DNA of 64,000 nt, from positions 1-64,000 of the forward strand of contig NZ_JACJHR010000007.1 in the NCBI RefSeq assembly GCF_014174495.1, written 5' to 3'. Below the pieces are notes generated by a model. That model was not told the origin of the DNA. It worked only from the letters and a program-made list of their open reading frames with translations, and made no database searches. This stretch comes from Amycolatopsis echigonensis. Its GTDB lineage: Bacteria; Actinomycetota; Actinomycetes; Mycobacteriales; Pseudonocardiaceae. Position 1 is the first letter of the stretch. The number at the start of each line of letters is the position of its first letter. Made by a program: the position numbers and the translations under genes. Positions 34,843 through 43,706 of this stretch are shown here, piece after piece.

Positions 34843-35007
34843 GCGCTTCTCCCCGTTCGTTTGCCGGTCCGCGGCCCAAGCTAGCGGATTCGTGCGCGAT
34901 CCGGTGAGGGGTCGGCGGAATTCTGTCCGTTCCGGCCAACTTTCGTTCGTCTGGCATAAAACCTTCGGCGGGTTCCGGTCATCGGGGCTTAACCGGAATT
35001 TCGCCGA

Positions 35008-36024
35008 TTAGGCCGAATGGAGCAATCCGTTCGGAGGGTCCACTGTGGACCGCGGAGCCGGTTCCGCCGGGCCGAACCGTTTCCGGTACTCCGACGGCGA
35101 CAGTCCGGTGTGCCTGCGCAGCTGCGAGCGGAGGTTCGCGCCGGTGCCCAGCCCGGAGCGGGCGGCGATGCGGTCCAGACCATGTTCGCCGCGTTCGATC
35201 AGGCGGCGGGCCAGCGTGACGCGCTCGGCGGTGAGCCAGGCCAGCGGCGTCGTGCCGAGTTCGGCGCGGAACCGGCGGTGCAGGGTGGCGGCACTGGTCG
35301 ACGCGCGAGCGGCGAGATCGGCGACCGCGAGGGGCTGGTCAAGGTGCTGACGGGCCCATTCCAGCACCGGCGCGAGGGAAGCGTCCGGACTCTCCGGCAC
35401 CGGGCGTTCCACGAACTGTTGCTGGCCGCCTTCGCGGTGTCCGGTGAAAACGAGGCGACGGCTGACCGCGTTGACGATTTCCGCGCCGTGATCGCGTTGG
35501 ATCACGTACAGCCCCAAATCGAGGGCGGCCGCGCTTCCGGCGGCGGTAAGAACTGTGCCGTCGTCGACGAACAGGACGTCCGGCTCCAGCTGGACCCGGG
35601 GGTAGCGCGCGGTGAACGCCTCGGCCCATCGCCAGTGCGTGGTGGCGCGGCGGTTGTCCAGCACGCCGGCCTCGGCCAGGGTGAACGCGCCGGTGCAGAA
35701 ACCCATCAACCGCGCGCCGCGGGCGTCCGCACGCCGGATCGCGGCGAGGATTTCCGGGTCGGCCGGGGTTTCCGGATCCGGCCGGTTCGGGACGATCACC
35801 GTGTCCGCGGCGTCGACCGCCTCGAGGCCGGCGACGTCGGCGAGGGTGAAGAAACCCCGGTGCATCCGGGCTTGCCCGCCGGGCGCGGCGAGGGCGAAGT
35901 CGTACCACGGCCGCCGCAGTTCCGGCCGGCGCAGGCCGAACAGCTCCGTCGCGACGCCCATTTCGAACGGGTTCGAGCCGTCGCTGACGATCATCACGAC
36001 GCGGTGCGAGGATCCTTTCGGCAT
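35008..36024 (-). CDS. GlxA-like transcriptional regulator (DJ-1/PfpI domain plus AraC helix-turn-helix)
   Basis: 338 residues. The N-terminal glutamine-amidotransferase-like domain (about 8-190) has GFCTGAFTLAEAGVLD, with Cys at the nucleophile-elbow position. The C-terminal AraC domain (about 225-320) shows ARASTSAATLHRRFRAELGTTP and LRRHTGLSPSEYRKRF in segments. Such proteins activate genes in response to metabolites or proteolysis signals. It is divergent from a cupin gene only 51 bases away, its likely target. ATG at 36024. Confidence 0.87.
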   Translation of the reverse strand: MPKGSSHRVVMIVSDGSNPFEMGVATELFGLRRPELRRPWYDFALAAPGGQARMHRGFFTLADVAGLEAVDAADTVIVPNRPDPETPADPEILAAIRRADARGARLMGFCTGAFTLAEAGVLDNRRATTHWRWAEAFTARYPRVQLEPDVLFVDDGTVLTAAGSAAALDLGLYVIQRDHGAEIVNAVSRRLVFTGHREGGQQQFVERPVPESPDASLAPVLEWARQHLDQPLAVADLAARASTSAATLHRRFRAELGTTPLAWLTAERVTLARRLIERGEHGLDRIAARSGLGTGANLRSQLRRHTGLSPSEYRKRFGPAEPAPRSTVDPPNGLLHSA

Positions 36025-36075
36025 CTGCGATTCCTAGCACTCCCGGTCGTCGGTGACCAGGCCCAAGATCGACCT

Positions 36076-36465
36076 ATGTCAACTCAGCCTCTCGACCTGC
36101 GGGCCGTGCTCGCCGGATTCGACGCCCCGTGGAGCCCTCGAATCGTCACCACTGTCAACGACTACGACATCCGCCTCGCCCGGTTCTCCGGCGAGCACGT
36201 GTGGCACAAACACGACAACACCGACGAGTTCTTCCTGGTCCTCGACGGCAGCATCGAGATCGGCCTGCGCGAACCGGACGGCGAACGGACGGTGACGCTG
36301 ACCCGCGAGCAGGCGTTCGTGGTCCCGCGCGGCACGTTCCACAAACCGTCGTCGAAGGAGGGCGCGGTGGTGCTGCTGGTGGAACCGTCCGGGACGCTTT
36401 CGGTCGGCGACGAGCACGAAGAAGTGCCCGACACGGTCGACGTGACCGTCGGGCATCGCGTCTGA
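36076..36465 (+). CDS. Cupin-domain protein
   Basis: 129-residue single-domain cupin. Motif 1 is seen in HVWHKHDNTDEFFLVLDG (His, His, Glu metal ligands) and motif 2 in VVPRGTFHKPSS. The metal and substrate are unknown. No Shine-Dalgarno sequence precedes the ATG at 36076, so the mRNA may be leaderless or nearly so. Divergent from the GlxA-like regulator. Confidence 0.85.
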   Translation: MSTQPLDLRAVLAGFDAPWSPRIVTTVNDYDIRLARFSGEHVWHKHDNTDEFFLVLDGSIEIGLREPDGERTVTLTREQAFVVPRGTFHKPSSKEGAVVLLVEPSGTLSVGDEHEEVPDTVDVTVGHRV

Positions 36466-36505
36466 CCTGCTGGGTTGCACTGTGGGACGGCGTATCCTCG
36501 CCGTC

Positions 36506-37012
36506 ATGAAACGCACTTCCTTCGCGCAGTGGCCGTGCTCGATCGCCCGGACCATGGACCTGCTCGGGGATTCGTGGACGCCGCTGGTGCTGCGGGACGC
36601 CTTCTACGGCGTCCGCCGCTTCGACGAGTTCCAGCAGGCGCTCGGCATCGCGCGCAACACCCTCGCCGACCGGCTGCGCAGGCTGGTCGACGAGGGTTTG
36701 CTGGAAAAGCGCGCCTACCAGGCCGAACCGGTGCGCTACGACTACGTGCTGACTGAGAAGGGGCGCGATTTCTGGAGTGTGCTGGCCGCGATGACGGCCT
36801 GGGGCGACCGGTGGCTGGCCACCGAAGCGGGCCCGCCGATCGTGCTGCACCACGACGCGTGCGGACACGACACGACCGCGGCCGTGGTGTGCGCGGAATG
36901 CGGCGAGCCGCTGTCCGCGGACGACACCCGGATGCGGCGAGGGCCCGGATTCCCGGAGCGGCTCGCGCAGCGCCCCGACGTGCAGGCGAGGTTCGCGCTC
37001 CAGGAGGAGTAG
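36506..37012 (+). CDS. HxlR-family transcriptional regulator
   Basis: 168 residues. The winged helix spans about 10-100: CSIARTMDLLGDSWTPLVLRD in segments (CSIARTMDLLGD, WTPLVLRDAFYG), then GIARNTLADRLRRLVDEGLL and YDYVLTEKGRDFW. A Cys-rich tail (CGHDTTAAVVCAECGEPL) may bind metal. A -10-like TATCCT at 36493-36498 would place the transcription start at the ATG, suggesting a leaderless mRNA. Confidence 0.88.
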   Translation: MKRTSFAQWPCSIARTMDLLGDSWTPLVLRDAFYGVRRFDEFQQALGIARNTLADRLRRLVDEGLLEKRAYQAEPVRYDYVLTEKGRDFWSVLAAMTAWGDRWLATEAGPPIVLHHDACGHDTTAAVVCAECGEPLSADDTRMRRGPGFPERLAQRPDVQARFALQEE

Positions 37013-37020
37013 CGGTCCGG

Positions 37021-37062
37021 GAGGGGAAGTCTGGCGGGCAGAGTCCGTCAGGGTTTCCCCTC
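37021..37062. terminator. hairpin after the HxlR gene
   Basis: Outer arms GAGGGGAA and TTTCCCCTC flank a partly paired centre (GTCTGG/CAGGGT region). It starts eight bases past the stop. It loosely resembles the 1533-1816 hairpins, but I would not call it the same family. Confidence 0.45.
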
Positions 37063-37285
37063 ACGGCTTCGATCTCCTTCGAGGGCAAGGCTTTCCGGAT
37101 TCCTTTGCCGCGAGAGACCCGCCCGATACGGCTGTCGACGACGCCGAACGGCTCGCGACGCTCGGCCGGGCACTCGAGTTGGTAACGGAAGTGCCCTGAC
37201 AGACCAGGCGTTGGGCCAACCGGCTGCGTCGGCGGGTCCGGCTGCGCCATAGTGTCGGCGATCCCGAACCCCAAGGAGCCGCTCG

Positions 37286-37831
37286 ATGCGCAAGATCGTG
37301 TCCACTTTGTTCGTCTCGCTCGACGGCGTGGTCGAGGCGCCGGACCAGTGGTCGCTCTCGTACTGGAACGACGAGCTCGAACACGCGGTGGGCGACGGCA
37401 TGGCGGACGCCGACGCGATGTTGCTGGGCCGCGTCACCTACGAGGGTTTCGCCGAGGCCTGGCCCGGCCGCACGGACGACCCGGGCGCGGAGTTCATGAA
37501 CAGCGTGCCGAAGTACGTCGCGTCCACCACCCTGACCGCGGCGGACTGGCACAACACGACCCTGTTGCGCGGCGACCTCGGCGAGGCGATCGCGGACCTG
37601 AAATCCAGCGAGGGCGGCGACATCATGACCAGCGGGAGCACGACGCTGGTGCGATGGCTCCTGTCGCACGGGCTGGTGGACGAGCTGACCCTGCTGCAGT
37701 ACCCGGTGGTGGTGGGCAAGGGAAGGCGGTTGTTCCCCGCGGAGGGCCCGCAGCTGGACTTCCGGCTGGCGGACACGACGACGTTCCGCAACGGCGTGCT
37801 GCGATTGGTTTACCGGCCGTCGGACGACTAG
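37286..37831 (+). CDS. Dihydrofolate-reductase-family (RibD C-terminal-like) protein
   Basis: 181 residues. The family start RKIVSTLFVSLDGVVEAPDQW is seen in parts (STLFVSLDGVVEAP), followed by DAMLLGRVTYEGFAEAWP, the NADPH-site GSTTLVRWLLSHGLVDEL and QYPVVVGKGRRLF. These proteins reduce pterin or pyrimidine-like substrates; the true substrate is unknown. ATG at 37286 has AAGGAG eight bases upstream. Confidence 0.87.
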   Translation: MRKIVSTLFVSLDGVVEAPDQWSLSYWNDELEHAVGDGMADADAMLLGRVTYEGFAEAWPGRTDDPGAEFMNSVPKYVASTTLTAADWHNTTLLRGDLGEAIADLKSSEGGDIMTSGSTTLVRWLLSHGLVDELTLLQYPVVVGKGRRLFPAEGPQLDFRLADTTTFRNGVLRLVYRPSDD

Positions 37832-37860
37832 CGGACCGATCTCCCGCCACCGCGCCGAAC

Positions 37861-37895
37861 GCCGCATTGGGTGCGTCTGAGGCGCCCAATGCGGC
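37861..37895. repeat. REP-like hairpin between convergent genes
   Basis: Arms GCCGCATTGGG and CCCAATGCGGC with an inner GCG/CGC pair and loop TCTGAGG. It lies between the DHFR-like and acyl-CoA synthetase stops. From memory, hairpins with a CCCAATG core and GTCTGAGG loop are frequent between genes in Amycolatopsis genomes; only one copy is in this window. Likely a bidirectional terminator. Confidence 0.65.
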
Positions 37896-37903
37896 ATCGG
37901 GGT

Positions 37904-39430
37904 TCAGTTCACCTGCCGGTCCTGTCCTTCCCAGAACGGCTGGCGCAGCTTGAACTTCTGGATCTTCCCGGTCGCCGTCCGCGGCAGTTCCGGGAGGAAC
38001 TCGACTCGCTTCGGGCATTTGTACCCGGCCAGGTGCTGGCGGCAGTGCGTGATCAGCTCGTCCGCCGTCACCTCGGTTCCGTCCGTCACCACCAGCGCCG
38101 TGACCAGCTCGCCCCATTTCTCGTCCGGGATGCCGATCACCGCGGCTTCCCGGACGGCCGGGTGCGAGTTCAGCGCGTCTTCCACCTCGATCGACGAGAC
38201 GTTCTCGCCGCCGGTGATGATGACGTCCTTCTTGCGGTCGGCGATGGTCAGGTAGCCGTCGGTGAAGGTGCCGCCGTCGCCGGTGTGGAACCAGTTGCCT
38301 TCCTGGACCCGCGCGGTCTCGTCCGGGTTTTCCCAGTAGCCGTCGAGGTTGTGGTTGCTTTGGGTGAGGACCTCGCCGTCGGCGTCGATCGTGACGCGGA
38401 CGCCCAGTGCCGGGGCGCCGGCGCGGCCCAGGAGTTTCGCTTGCTCGTGCGGGTCCAGGTCGGCCCATTCGCTGCGGAAACGGTTGACCGTGACCAGCGG
38501 CGAGGTTTCGGTCAGGCCGTAGATCTGGATGAACTCCCAGCCGAGTTCGGCACGCACGCGTTCGATGGTCCGGGTCGGCGGCGGCGCGCCGGCCACCACG
38601 ATCCGGACCCGGTCGCGGCCGGGGATCTCGCCGTCCCAGGAGGCGGCGCCGTCCAGCGCCGCGGTGACGACGGCGGGGGCGGCGCACATGATCGTCACGC
38701 CGTGTTCCTGTACGCGGCGCAGGATTTCGGTGCCGTCCACTTTGCGCAGCACGATGTGTCGTCCGCCGAGACCGGTGACCGCGTACGGCATGCCCCAGCC
38801 GTTCGCGTGGAACATCGGCAGCGTGTGCAGCAGCACGTCGTTGTCGCTGAGCGTGGTGTGCAGGCCGAAAGTGGTGGCGTTGAGCCACAAATTGCGGTGC
38901 GTGAGCTGGACGCCCTTCGGCCGCGCGGTGGTGCCGGAGGTGTAGTTGATCGTGGCGGTCGCGGATTCGTCGGCGGACCACGGTCGCGGTTCGCCCGCAC
39001 CGCCCCAGATTTTGTCGTCGTCCTCGCCGAGGACGAACACGTGTTTCGCGGTTACGCTGTCCAGCAACGGTTTCAGCTCGGGGTCGAGCAGCAAGACCTC
39101 GGCGCCGGAGTGCTCGACGATGTAGCGCACCTCGGCGGCGGCGAGGCGGAAGTTCACCGGAACCAGGATGCGGCCCCAGCCGGAGACGCCGAAGAACGAC
39201 GTCAGCAGCCGCGCGGAGTTGTGGGAGACGATGGCGACCCGGCCGCCGACGGGAACGCCGAGCGCGTCGAGGTTCGCCGCCTGCGCGCGGGCGCGGCGGG
39301 CGAGTTCGCGGTAGGTCACCGAGCCCCAGGACTGCGCGGGCTGGGCGGGTTCGTCCACCACCGCGACCCGGTCCGGGTACACCGTTTCGGCGCGGTCGAG
39401 GAAGTCGCGGACACTGAGGTCATAAAACAC
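37904..39430 (-). CDS. Acyl-CoA synthetase (AMP-binding, medium/long-chain type)
   Basis: 508-residue adenylate-forming ligase that activates a carboxylic acid with ATP and CoA. P-loop INYTSGTTARPKG, IYGLTETSPLV, WFHTGDGG, DRKKDVIITGGENVSS and the catalytic Lys in PRTATGKIQKF are all present. It resembles AlkK/FadD-type synthetases of about 500-550 residues. GTG at 39430 has GAAGGGA upstream; the longer upstream frame carries no homology. Substrate chain length is not evident. Confidence 0.88.
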   Translation of the reverse strand: MFYDLSVRDFLDRAETVYPDRVAVVDEPAQPAQSWGSVTYRELARRARAQAANLDALGVPVGGRVAIVSHNSARLLTSFFGVSGWGRILVPVNFRLAAAEVRYIVEHSGAEVLLLDPELKPLLDSVTAKHVFVLGEDDDKIWGGAGEPRPWSADESATATINYTSGTTARPKGVQLTHRNLWLNATTFGLHTTLSDNDVLLHTLPMFHANGWGMPYAVTGLGGRHIVLRKVDGTEILRRVQEHGVTIMCAAPAVVTAALDGAASWDGEIPGRDRVRIVVAGAPPPTRTIERVRAELGWEFIQIYGLTETSPLVTVNRFRSEWADLDPHEQAKLLGRAGAPALGVRVTIDADGEVLTQSNHNLDGYWENPDETARVQEGNWFHTGDGGTFTDGYLTIADRKKDVIITGGENVSSIEVEDALNSHPAVREAAVIGIPDEKWGELVTALVVTDGTEVTADELITHCRQHLAGYKCPKRVEFLPELPRTATGKIQKFKLRQPFWEGQDRQVN

Positions 39431-39523
39431 GTGCCGATCCCTTCGCGTCAGCGGGCCGCACTGCCCGCGCGGGTGATTTTCGCTCGCCGGACCGGATCCA
39501 GCCACCCCACATGGAGGGTGCGT

Positions 39524-39883
39524 TCAGAAGTACTGGACGACGCAGAACTCGTGCCCCTCGGGATCGGTCATCCCCAGCACGACGCCCTCGCCGGGATAGT
39601 CGTGGCGCTCGCCGGTCCAGCGCCCGCCCAGCTCCTCGATCCGCGCCCGGGCCTCGTCGATGTCGTCCACTTCGACGTCCAGATGCAGCCGCACCTTGCC
39701 GCGCTTCGGCTCGGGAACGCGCTGGAACGTCAGCCGGGGAGCAGGGTCGAACCGCGAGCCGACCGTCGCCCAGTCCGGTCTGGCGTGCTCTGCGGAAACC
39801 GGCCGGTCGAGTAGCGCGCTCCAAAAGCCAGCCAGCACAGCCGGTTCGGCGCAATCGATCGTGACTCCGCTCAGTCGCCTCAT
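39524..39883 (-). CDS. VOC-family (glyoxalase/bleomycin-resistance fold) protein
   Basis: 119-residue single VOC protein. GVTIDCAEPAVLAGFWSALLD marks the first module (given in parts: VTIDCAEPAVLAGFW). The second module has VRLHLDVEVDDIDEARARIE and DPEGHEFCVVQ. Enzyme or binding role unknown. ATG at 39883. It sits close downstream of the GAF-LuxR gene in the same direction, 24 bases from its stop. Confidence 0.85.
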   Translation of the reverse strand: MRRLSGVTIDCAEPAVLAGFWSALLDRPVSAEHARPDWATVGSRFDPAPRLTFQRVPEPKRGKVRLHLDVEVDDIDEARARIEELGGRWTGERHDYPGEGVVLGMTDPEGHEFCVVQYF

Positions 39884-39907
39884 CCGGCCATCGTCGCATC
39901 GGACGCG

Positions 39908-40726
39908 CTAACGAAGGAGCCCAGCGGCCCGCGCCCGGTTCACTGCCTGCACCCGGTTGGACACCGCCAGTTTCCGCATCGCGTGCTTGAGATACGACTT
40001 GACCGTGTTGGGCAGCAGGCCTAGCCGGTCGGAGATCTCGTCGTTCGTGCAGCCCTCGCTGACCAGCCGCAGCACGTCGACCTCGCGCGGGGTCAGCGCG
40101 ACGCCCGGCAGGTCCAGCTCCGGACGCAGCCGTTCGCACACCGCCAGCAGCCGCTGCCGGGCGGTTTCGTCGGCGATCGACCCGGCGATGGCCGTGAGTT
40201 CGGCGTGCAGGTCGCCGCGTTCGGCTGGCGGGACGACCGTCGGCGCGGCCAGCCGGCGCTGTACTTCTTCCTCGACCTCGATGTCGCGACCCAGCCGCGT
40301 CGCCACCGCGGTCGCCGCGTGCAACAGCCGGTCGCCGAACGCGATCGACTCTCGGGACGCCGCGTACAGCACCGCGCGCGTGGTCTCGCCGACGCGCACC
40401 GGGAGCGCCACCATCGCGCGCAGCCGTTCGGGCGCCACCGCGTGGTCGTATTTATGCGTGATGCCCTGTGCGCTGAGGTAGTCGACCACCGTCGACGGCC
40501 GCGCCAGGGCCACTGCTTTGCCGCCCAGCCCGGCCCCGGTGTCCACCTGCACGTGCTGCAACGACCGGGTGGCGGTGCCGCGCAGCTGGTCGATCACGTG
40601 CGAGCGGGAAGCGGCCGACACCGGTCCGCCCATCGCGACGGGCAGCTCGGTCGCGATTTGCAGTGCTTTGAGCGCGCCGGCGACCAGGGGGCTGGCCGTC
40701 AGCGCGAGCCGGCCCGGAGGCGTCAT
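39908..40726 (-). CDS. GAF-domain LuxR-type transcriptional regulator
   Basis: About 272 residues. A GAF-like sensor (about 25-165) precedes a C-terminal LuxR helix-turn-helix with LTPREVDVLRLVSEGCTNDE and LGLLPNTVKSYLKHAM. This layout occurs in actinobacterial regulators of acyl-CoA or degradation genes, so the neighbouring acyl-CoA synthetase is a plausible target. ATG at 40726 is preferred; a GTG two codons upstream at 40732 is equally possible. Ribosome site weak. Confidence 0.85.
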   Translation of the reverse strand: MTPPGRLALTASPLVAGALKALQIATELPVAMGGPVSAASRSHVIDQLRGTATRSLQHVQVDTGAGLGGKAVALARPSTVVDYLSAQGITHKYDHAVAPERLRAMVALPVRVGETTRAVLYAASRESIAFGDRLLHAATAVATRLGRDIEVEEEVQRRLAAPTVVPPAERGDLHAELTAIAGSIADETARQRLLAVCERLRPELDLPGVALTPREVDVLRLVSEGCTNDEISDRLGLLPNTVKSYLKHAMRKLAVSNRVQAVNRARAAGLLR

Positions 40727-40810
40727 GGGCACCGTCCCGCTTCACTCGACCTTGATGGGTGGACGTCCACGTTACGCGTTGCGTCGCGTTCGGACTACTC
40801 GTGTGGTTCG

Positions 40811-41575
40811 GTGGCACACGTGGCAACCTCGGATTTCGATACCGTCGCCGACCGGCTCTACGCAGGTGATCCGGCCGACTTCGTCGCTGAGCGCACCGCG
40901 GCCGCCCGCGCGGCGAAGGAAGCGGGCGACGTCGAGCTGGCGCGCCGGATCCGCGCGCTGCGGAAGCCGACCGCGGCCGCGGCGTACCTCAACCGCCTGG
41001 CGCGCGACGGGTCCGCTCCGCTGTCCGAGCTGGCGTCGCTGGGCGACAAGCTCCGCGAAGCGCACGAGAAGCTCGACGGCTCCCGGCTGCGCGAACTGGC
41101 GCACCAGCGGGCGGAGCTGGTGCAGCGGATCGTGCGGGACGCGACCGGCTTGAGCGATTCCGTCGAGCGCGAGGTGGAGGAGACGCTGGAGGCGATCGTG
41201 GCGGACGCCGACGTCGCCCGGCTGGCGCTGGCCGGACGGCTGACGTCGAAGGCTCGTCAGGACGCCGACCGCTGGCTGTCGCTGCCGACGAATCCCGCGC
41301 CCGCCAAGAAGACCCGGCAGTCCGAAAAGGACCGGAAGGCCGAGGAGGAAGCCCGGGTCCGCGCGCTCGAACGGCGGCAGGCGGTGCGGGCGCGGGCGGA
41401 GGCCGAGCGGAATCTGCAGCGCGCGGAGCGGACAGCCGAACAGGCCGACGACCGCGTGACCGAATTGCGGGAACGGCTCGCCGAGGCGGAGCAGCGCGCG
41501 GCACGGGCGGCCGACGAACTGGCCAAGGCGCAGAAGACTTTCGAGGAAGCCGACGATGCCGTTCAGCGGTCTTGA
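40811..41575 (+). CDS. Coiled-coil protein of unknown function (actinobacterial)
   Basis: About 254 residues. Helical N-terminal half with RIRALRKPTAAAAYLNRLAR, a pattern I recognise from uncharacterised actinobacterial proteins. The C-terminal half (about 155-250) is a heptad-rich coiled coil dominated by Arg, Glu and Ala. No signal or membrane segment. GTG at 40811 or 40820 could start it; neither has a good ribosome site. Function not inferred. Confidence 0.7.
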   Translation: MAHVATSDFDTVADRLYAGDPADFVAERTAAARAAKEAGDVELARRIRALRKPTAAAAYLNRLARDGSAPLSELASLGDKLREAHEKLDGSRLRELAHQRAELVQRIVRDATGLSDSVEREVEETLEAIVADADVARLALAGRLTSKARQDADRWLSLPTNPAPAKKTRQSEKDRKAEEEARVRALERRQAVRARAEAERNLQRAERTAEQADDRVTELRERLAEAEQRAARAADELAKAQKTFEEADDAVQRS

Positions 41576-41654
41576 GGACTTGTCCGACGGCATGCTCGTC
41601 TTGTCGCCATCGCGGCCGGACGACGCGTAGGCATCTCAGGCCGGGGAGGTGAAC

Positions 41655-41834
41655 GTGGCTTATGGCCGCTATCCCCGGTGGCGGGGGCGCGGGTTCGCGA
41701 CGCGGGCGGTGATCAAGGTGGAGCCGGAAGACGCGAGTTCGAGTGCGGTGGCGCGGCGGACGAGGTTCACGCTCAGCGGTCAGCTCAGCGAGGACGGCGC
41801 AGTGTTCGACCGGTATTTCCTGGACCTCGGCTAG
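41655..41834 (+). CDS. Small hypothetical protein (59 residues)
   Basis: A short Arg-rich protein (VAYGRYPRWRGRGFATRAV) ending FTLSGQLSEDGAVFDRYFLDLG (read as FTLSGQLSEDG, FDRYFLDLG). GGGGAGG lies five to six bases before the GTG at 41655, stronger support than for most frames this short. Its stop overlaps the stop of the convergent amidohydrolase. No family recognised. Confidence 0.5.
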   Translation: MAYGRYPRWRGRGFATRAVIKVEPEDASSSAVARRTRFTLSGQLSEDGAVFDRYFLDLG

Positions 41835-42879
41835 ATTCCCGTCCCCGCACACCACACCGCGCGGATCGCCCGCGTCGCCGACAGGTCCGCCACCGGATCG
41901 CCTTCGACCAGGATCAGATCCGCCCGCAGTCCGGGCCGGATCTCGCCTCGGTCGGTCAGCCCGAACGCCCGGGCCGGGTCGACCGTCGCGGCACGCAGGA
42001 TTTCCGCCGGGGTCAACCCGGCCTCGGCCAGCAGCTCGAATTCGCGGTGCAGGCTCGACCCGTGTGCGACCTCGGCCGGGGCTCCGGGCTGGGCGTTGGC
42101 GTCGGTACCGGCGAGGATCTCGACCCCTGCGGCGTGCAGCGCGGCCGCGTTGGCCACGAAATCCCCAGCCGCGCCGGCGAAGCGGGCGAGCGCCGCTTCC
42201 ATCATCGTGAGCGTCGGAACAGCCGTCTGCCCAGCGGCCTTCATCGCCGCGACGTTCTCGGCAGCGATCCGGCCGACCGTCGGCACATGCGTGACGAACC
42301 GCGCTCCGGTCGCCACCGCCAAGTGGTACGCGCCGGGAGTGGCCGCGTGCAGGACAGTGTCCAGACCCCGTTCCCGCGCCGCGTCGACCAGCGCCTGCAA
42401 CGCTTCGGCAGGCGGCCCGCCGTCGCCGGGAGCCTCCGCGATGCCTTTGACGTAGTCGACCCCTTCCGCGACCGCTCCTCGACGAACCGGACAGCCGCGT
42501 CCGCGGTCGTCACGATCGAGGACGCGGGCATCCCTGGAATCCGGGCGTGCATGCCGCCGGGACCGATCGCCGGAGGACCGGCGCTGCGGAAGTCCGCCGG
42601 CCCCGCCGCCCGCAAAGCGGCTACGCGCTCGGCGGGGAAGCACCCCATGTCCAGCGCGGTCGTGACCCCCCACACGGCGAGGTCGGCCAGTTGCTCAGGC
42701 GCGGTCAAGTGGACGTGCGCGTCGATGAACCCGGGCAGCAGCGTCGCCCCGGCGGCATCGATTTCCCGTGCCCCAGCGGGATCCGTGCCGAGGACTGACC
42801 CGTCGATCACGACGGTGCGCGGCTCGGTGAGCTCTCGCCCGTCGAAGACGCGCACATCGCGCAGAGCGGTCTTGGCCAC
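41831..42879 (-). pseudogene. Amidohydrolase-family gene split by a one-base frameshift
   Basis: Would encode about 349 residues of an imidazolonepropionase/prolidase-like amidohydrolase. The first part reads VAKTALRDVRVFDG and LLPGFIDAHVHLTAPEQ (metal-binding HVH), ending at VRFVEER. The second part, in another frame, runs from VAEGVDYVKGIAEAPG through HAATPGAYHLAVA, VEILAGTDANAQPG and LRADLILVEGDP. The frames join if one G is restored in GAGGAGCGG near 42475 (plus coordinates), giving VEEAVAEGV. GTG at 42879 with GGGGAGGG upstream. Either a recent true frameshift or a sequencing error. Confidence 0.8.
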
Positions 42880-42893
42880 GAGCCCTCCCCGGG

Positions 42894-43706
42894 TCAGTGG
42901 ACGCGATACCGCAACAGTAGTGAGTTGTCGTCCACCAAGGCGGAAAGCAGGTCGAGCTGCTGCGGGTCGATGGCCGCGCCCATCGCGACGCGCGGCGCGT
43001 CCCCAGCGATCAGCATCGGCGCCACCGTCAGGCGCAGTTCGTCCACCACGCCCGCGGCCAGCAGCGACGCGAACAGATGCGGTCCGCCCTCGCAGTCGAT
43101 CCGGCGAAGGCCTCGCCGGGCCAGTTCGTCCACCGCGGCCCGCAGGTCGACGTCGCCGTGCCGGGGGCGCGGGCGCTGCTCGTCCGGATCGGCGTGCAGG
43201 GCGGGGTCGCCGGTGGCTTCGTGCAGCGTTGGGTCGCCGGTCCCGGCGATCAGGACGTCCGCCCCGGCCGCCGCCCACGCCGCGCGCAGTTCCGGGTCGG
43301 TCGCCGCGCTCGTGATGACGATCGTCGGCACCAGCGCCTTGGTGATCACCGGGGCTTCCGGCGGCAGCGAACGGCCGGTGCTGACCACCGCGATCGGCGC
43401 GATCGGGGCCAGCCCGTGCCTGCGCCGCCGCTCAGCGGTTTTCTCGTCCGGCCGCAGGCCCTCGAAACCCTCGGCCTGTGCGGTGCCCGCGCCGACCAGC
43501 ACGACGTCGGCGAGGTCGTTGCCCAGCCGGTAGACGATGCGGTCCGCGGGCGTCGACAGCCCGCCCGAGCGGCCCTCGACGGTGATCCCTCCGTCCGCGC
43601 TGGACACGAAGTTCACCGCGAGCCATTTCGGCACGTCCGGATAGACATAGAGCTGCTCGACGTCGGCCTCGGTGCGGTCCTGGTTCCCGGGGAAGATCTC
43701 GCGCAT
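42894..43706 (-). CDS. RibD-like reductase (pyrimidine/dihydrofolate reductase family)
   Basis: 270-residue NADPH-dependent reductase with the RibD C-terminal fold. AVNFVSSADGGITVEGRSGG, ADVVLVGAGTAQAEG, RIDCEGGPHLFASLLAAGVV and DELRLTVAPMLIAG (as separate blocks) match the family, which includes mycobacterial Rv2671, a DHFR-like enzyme. A small Asp/Pro-rich insert (HEATGDPALHADPDEQRPRP region) is unusual. Its ATG shares a base with the folP-like stop (TGATG), so the two are translationally coupled, suggesting a pterin/folate-related job. Confidence 0.85.
   Translation of the reverse strand: MREIFPGNQDRTEADVEQLYVYPDVPKWLAVNFVSSADGGITVEGRSGGLSTPADRIVYRLGNDLADVVLVGAGTAQAEGFEGLRPDEKTAERRRRHGLAPIAPIAVVSTGRSLPPEAPVITKALVPTIVITSAATDPELRAAWAAAGADVLIAGTGDPTLHEATGDPALHADPDEQRPRPRHGDVDLRAAVDELARRGLRRIDCEGGPHLFASLLAAGVVDELRLTVAPMLIAGDAPRVAMGAAIDPQQLDLLSALVDDNSLLLRYRVH

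Noticed and set aside
34843..35007. Possible ydaO/c-di-AMP riboswitch before the cell-wall transglycosylase
   Set aside because: The leader is too short and lacks the conserved core motifs I would expect.
37063..37285. Possible gene remnant between the HxlR and DHFR-like genes
   Set aside because: Frames on both strands are open but have no start with a ribosome site and no recognisable homology.
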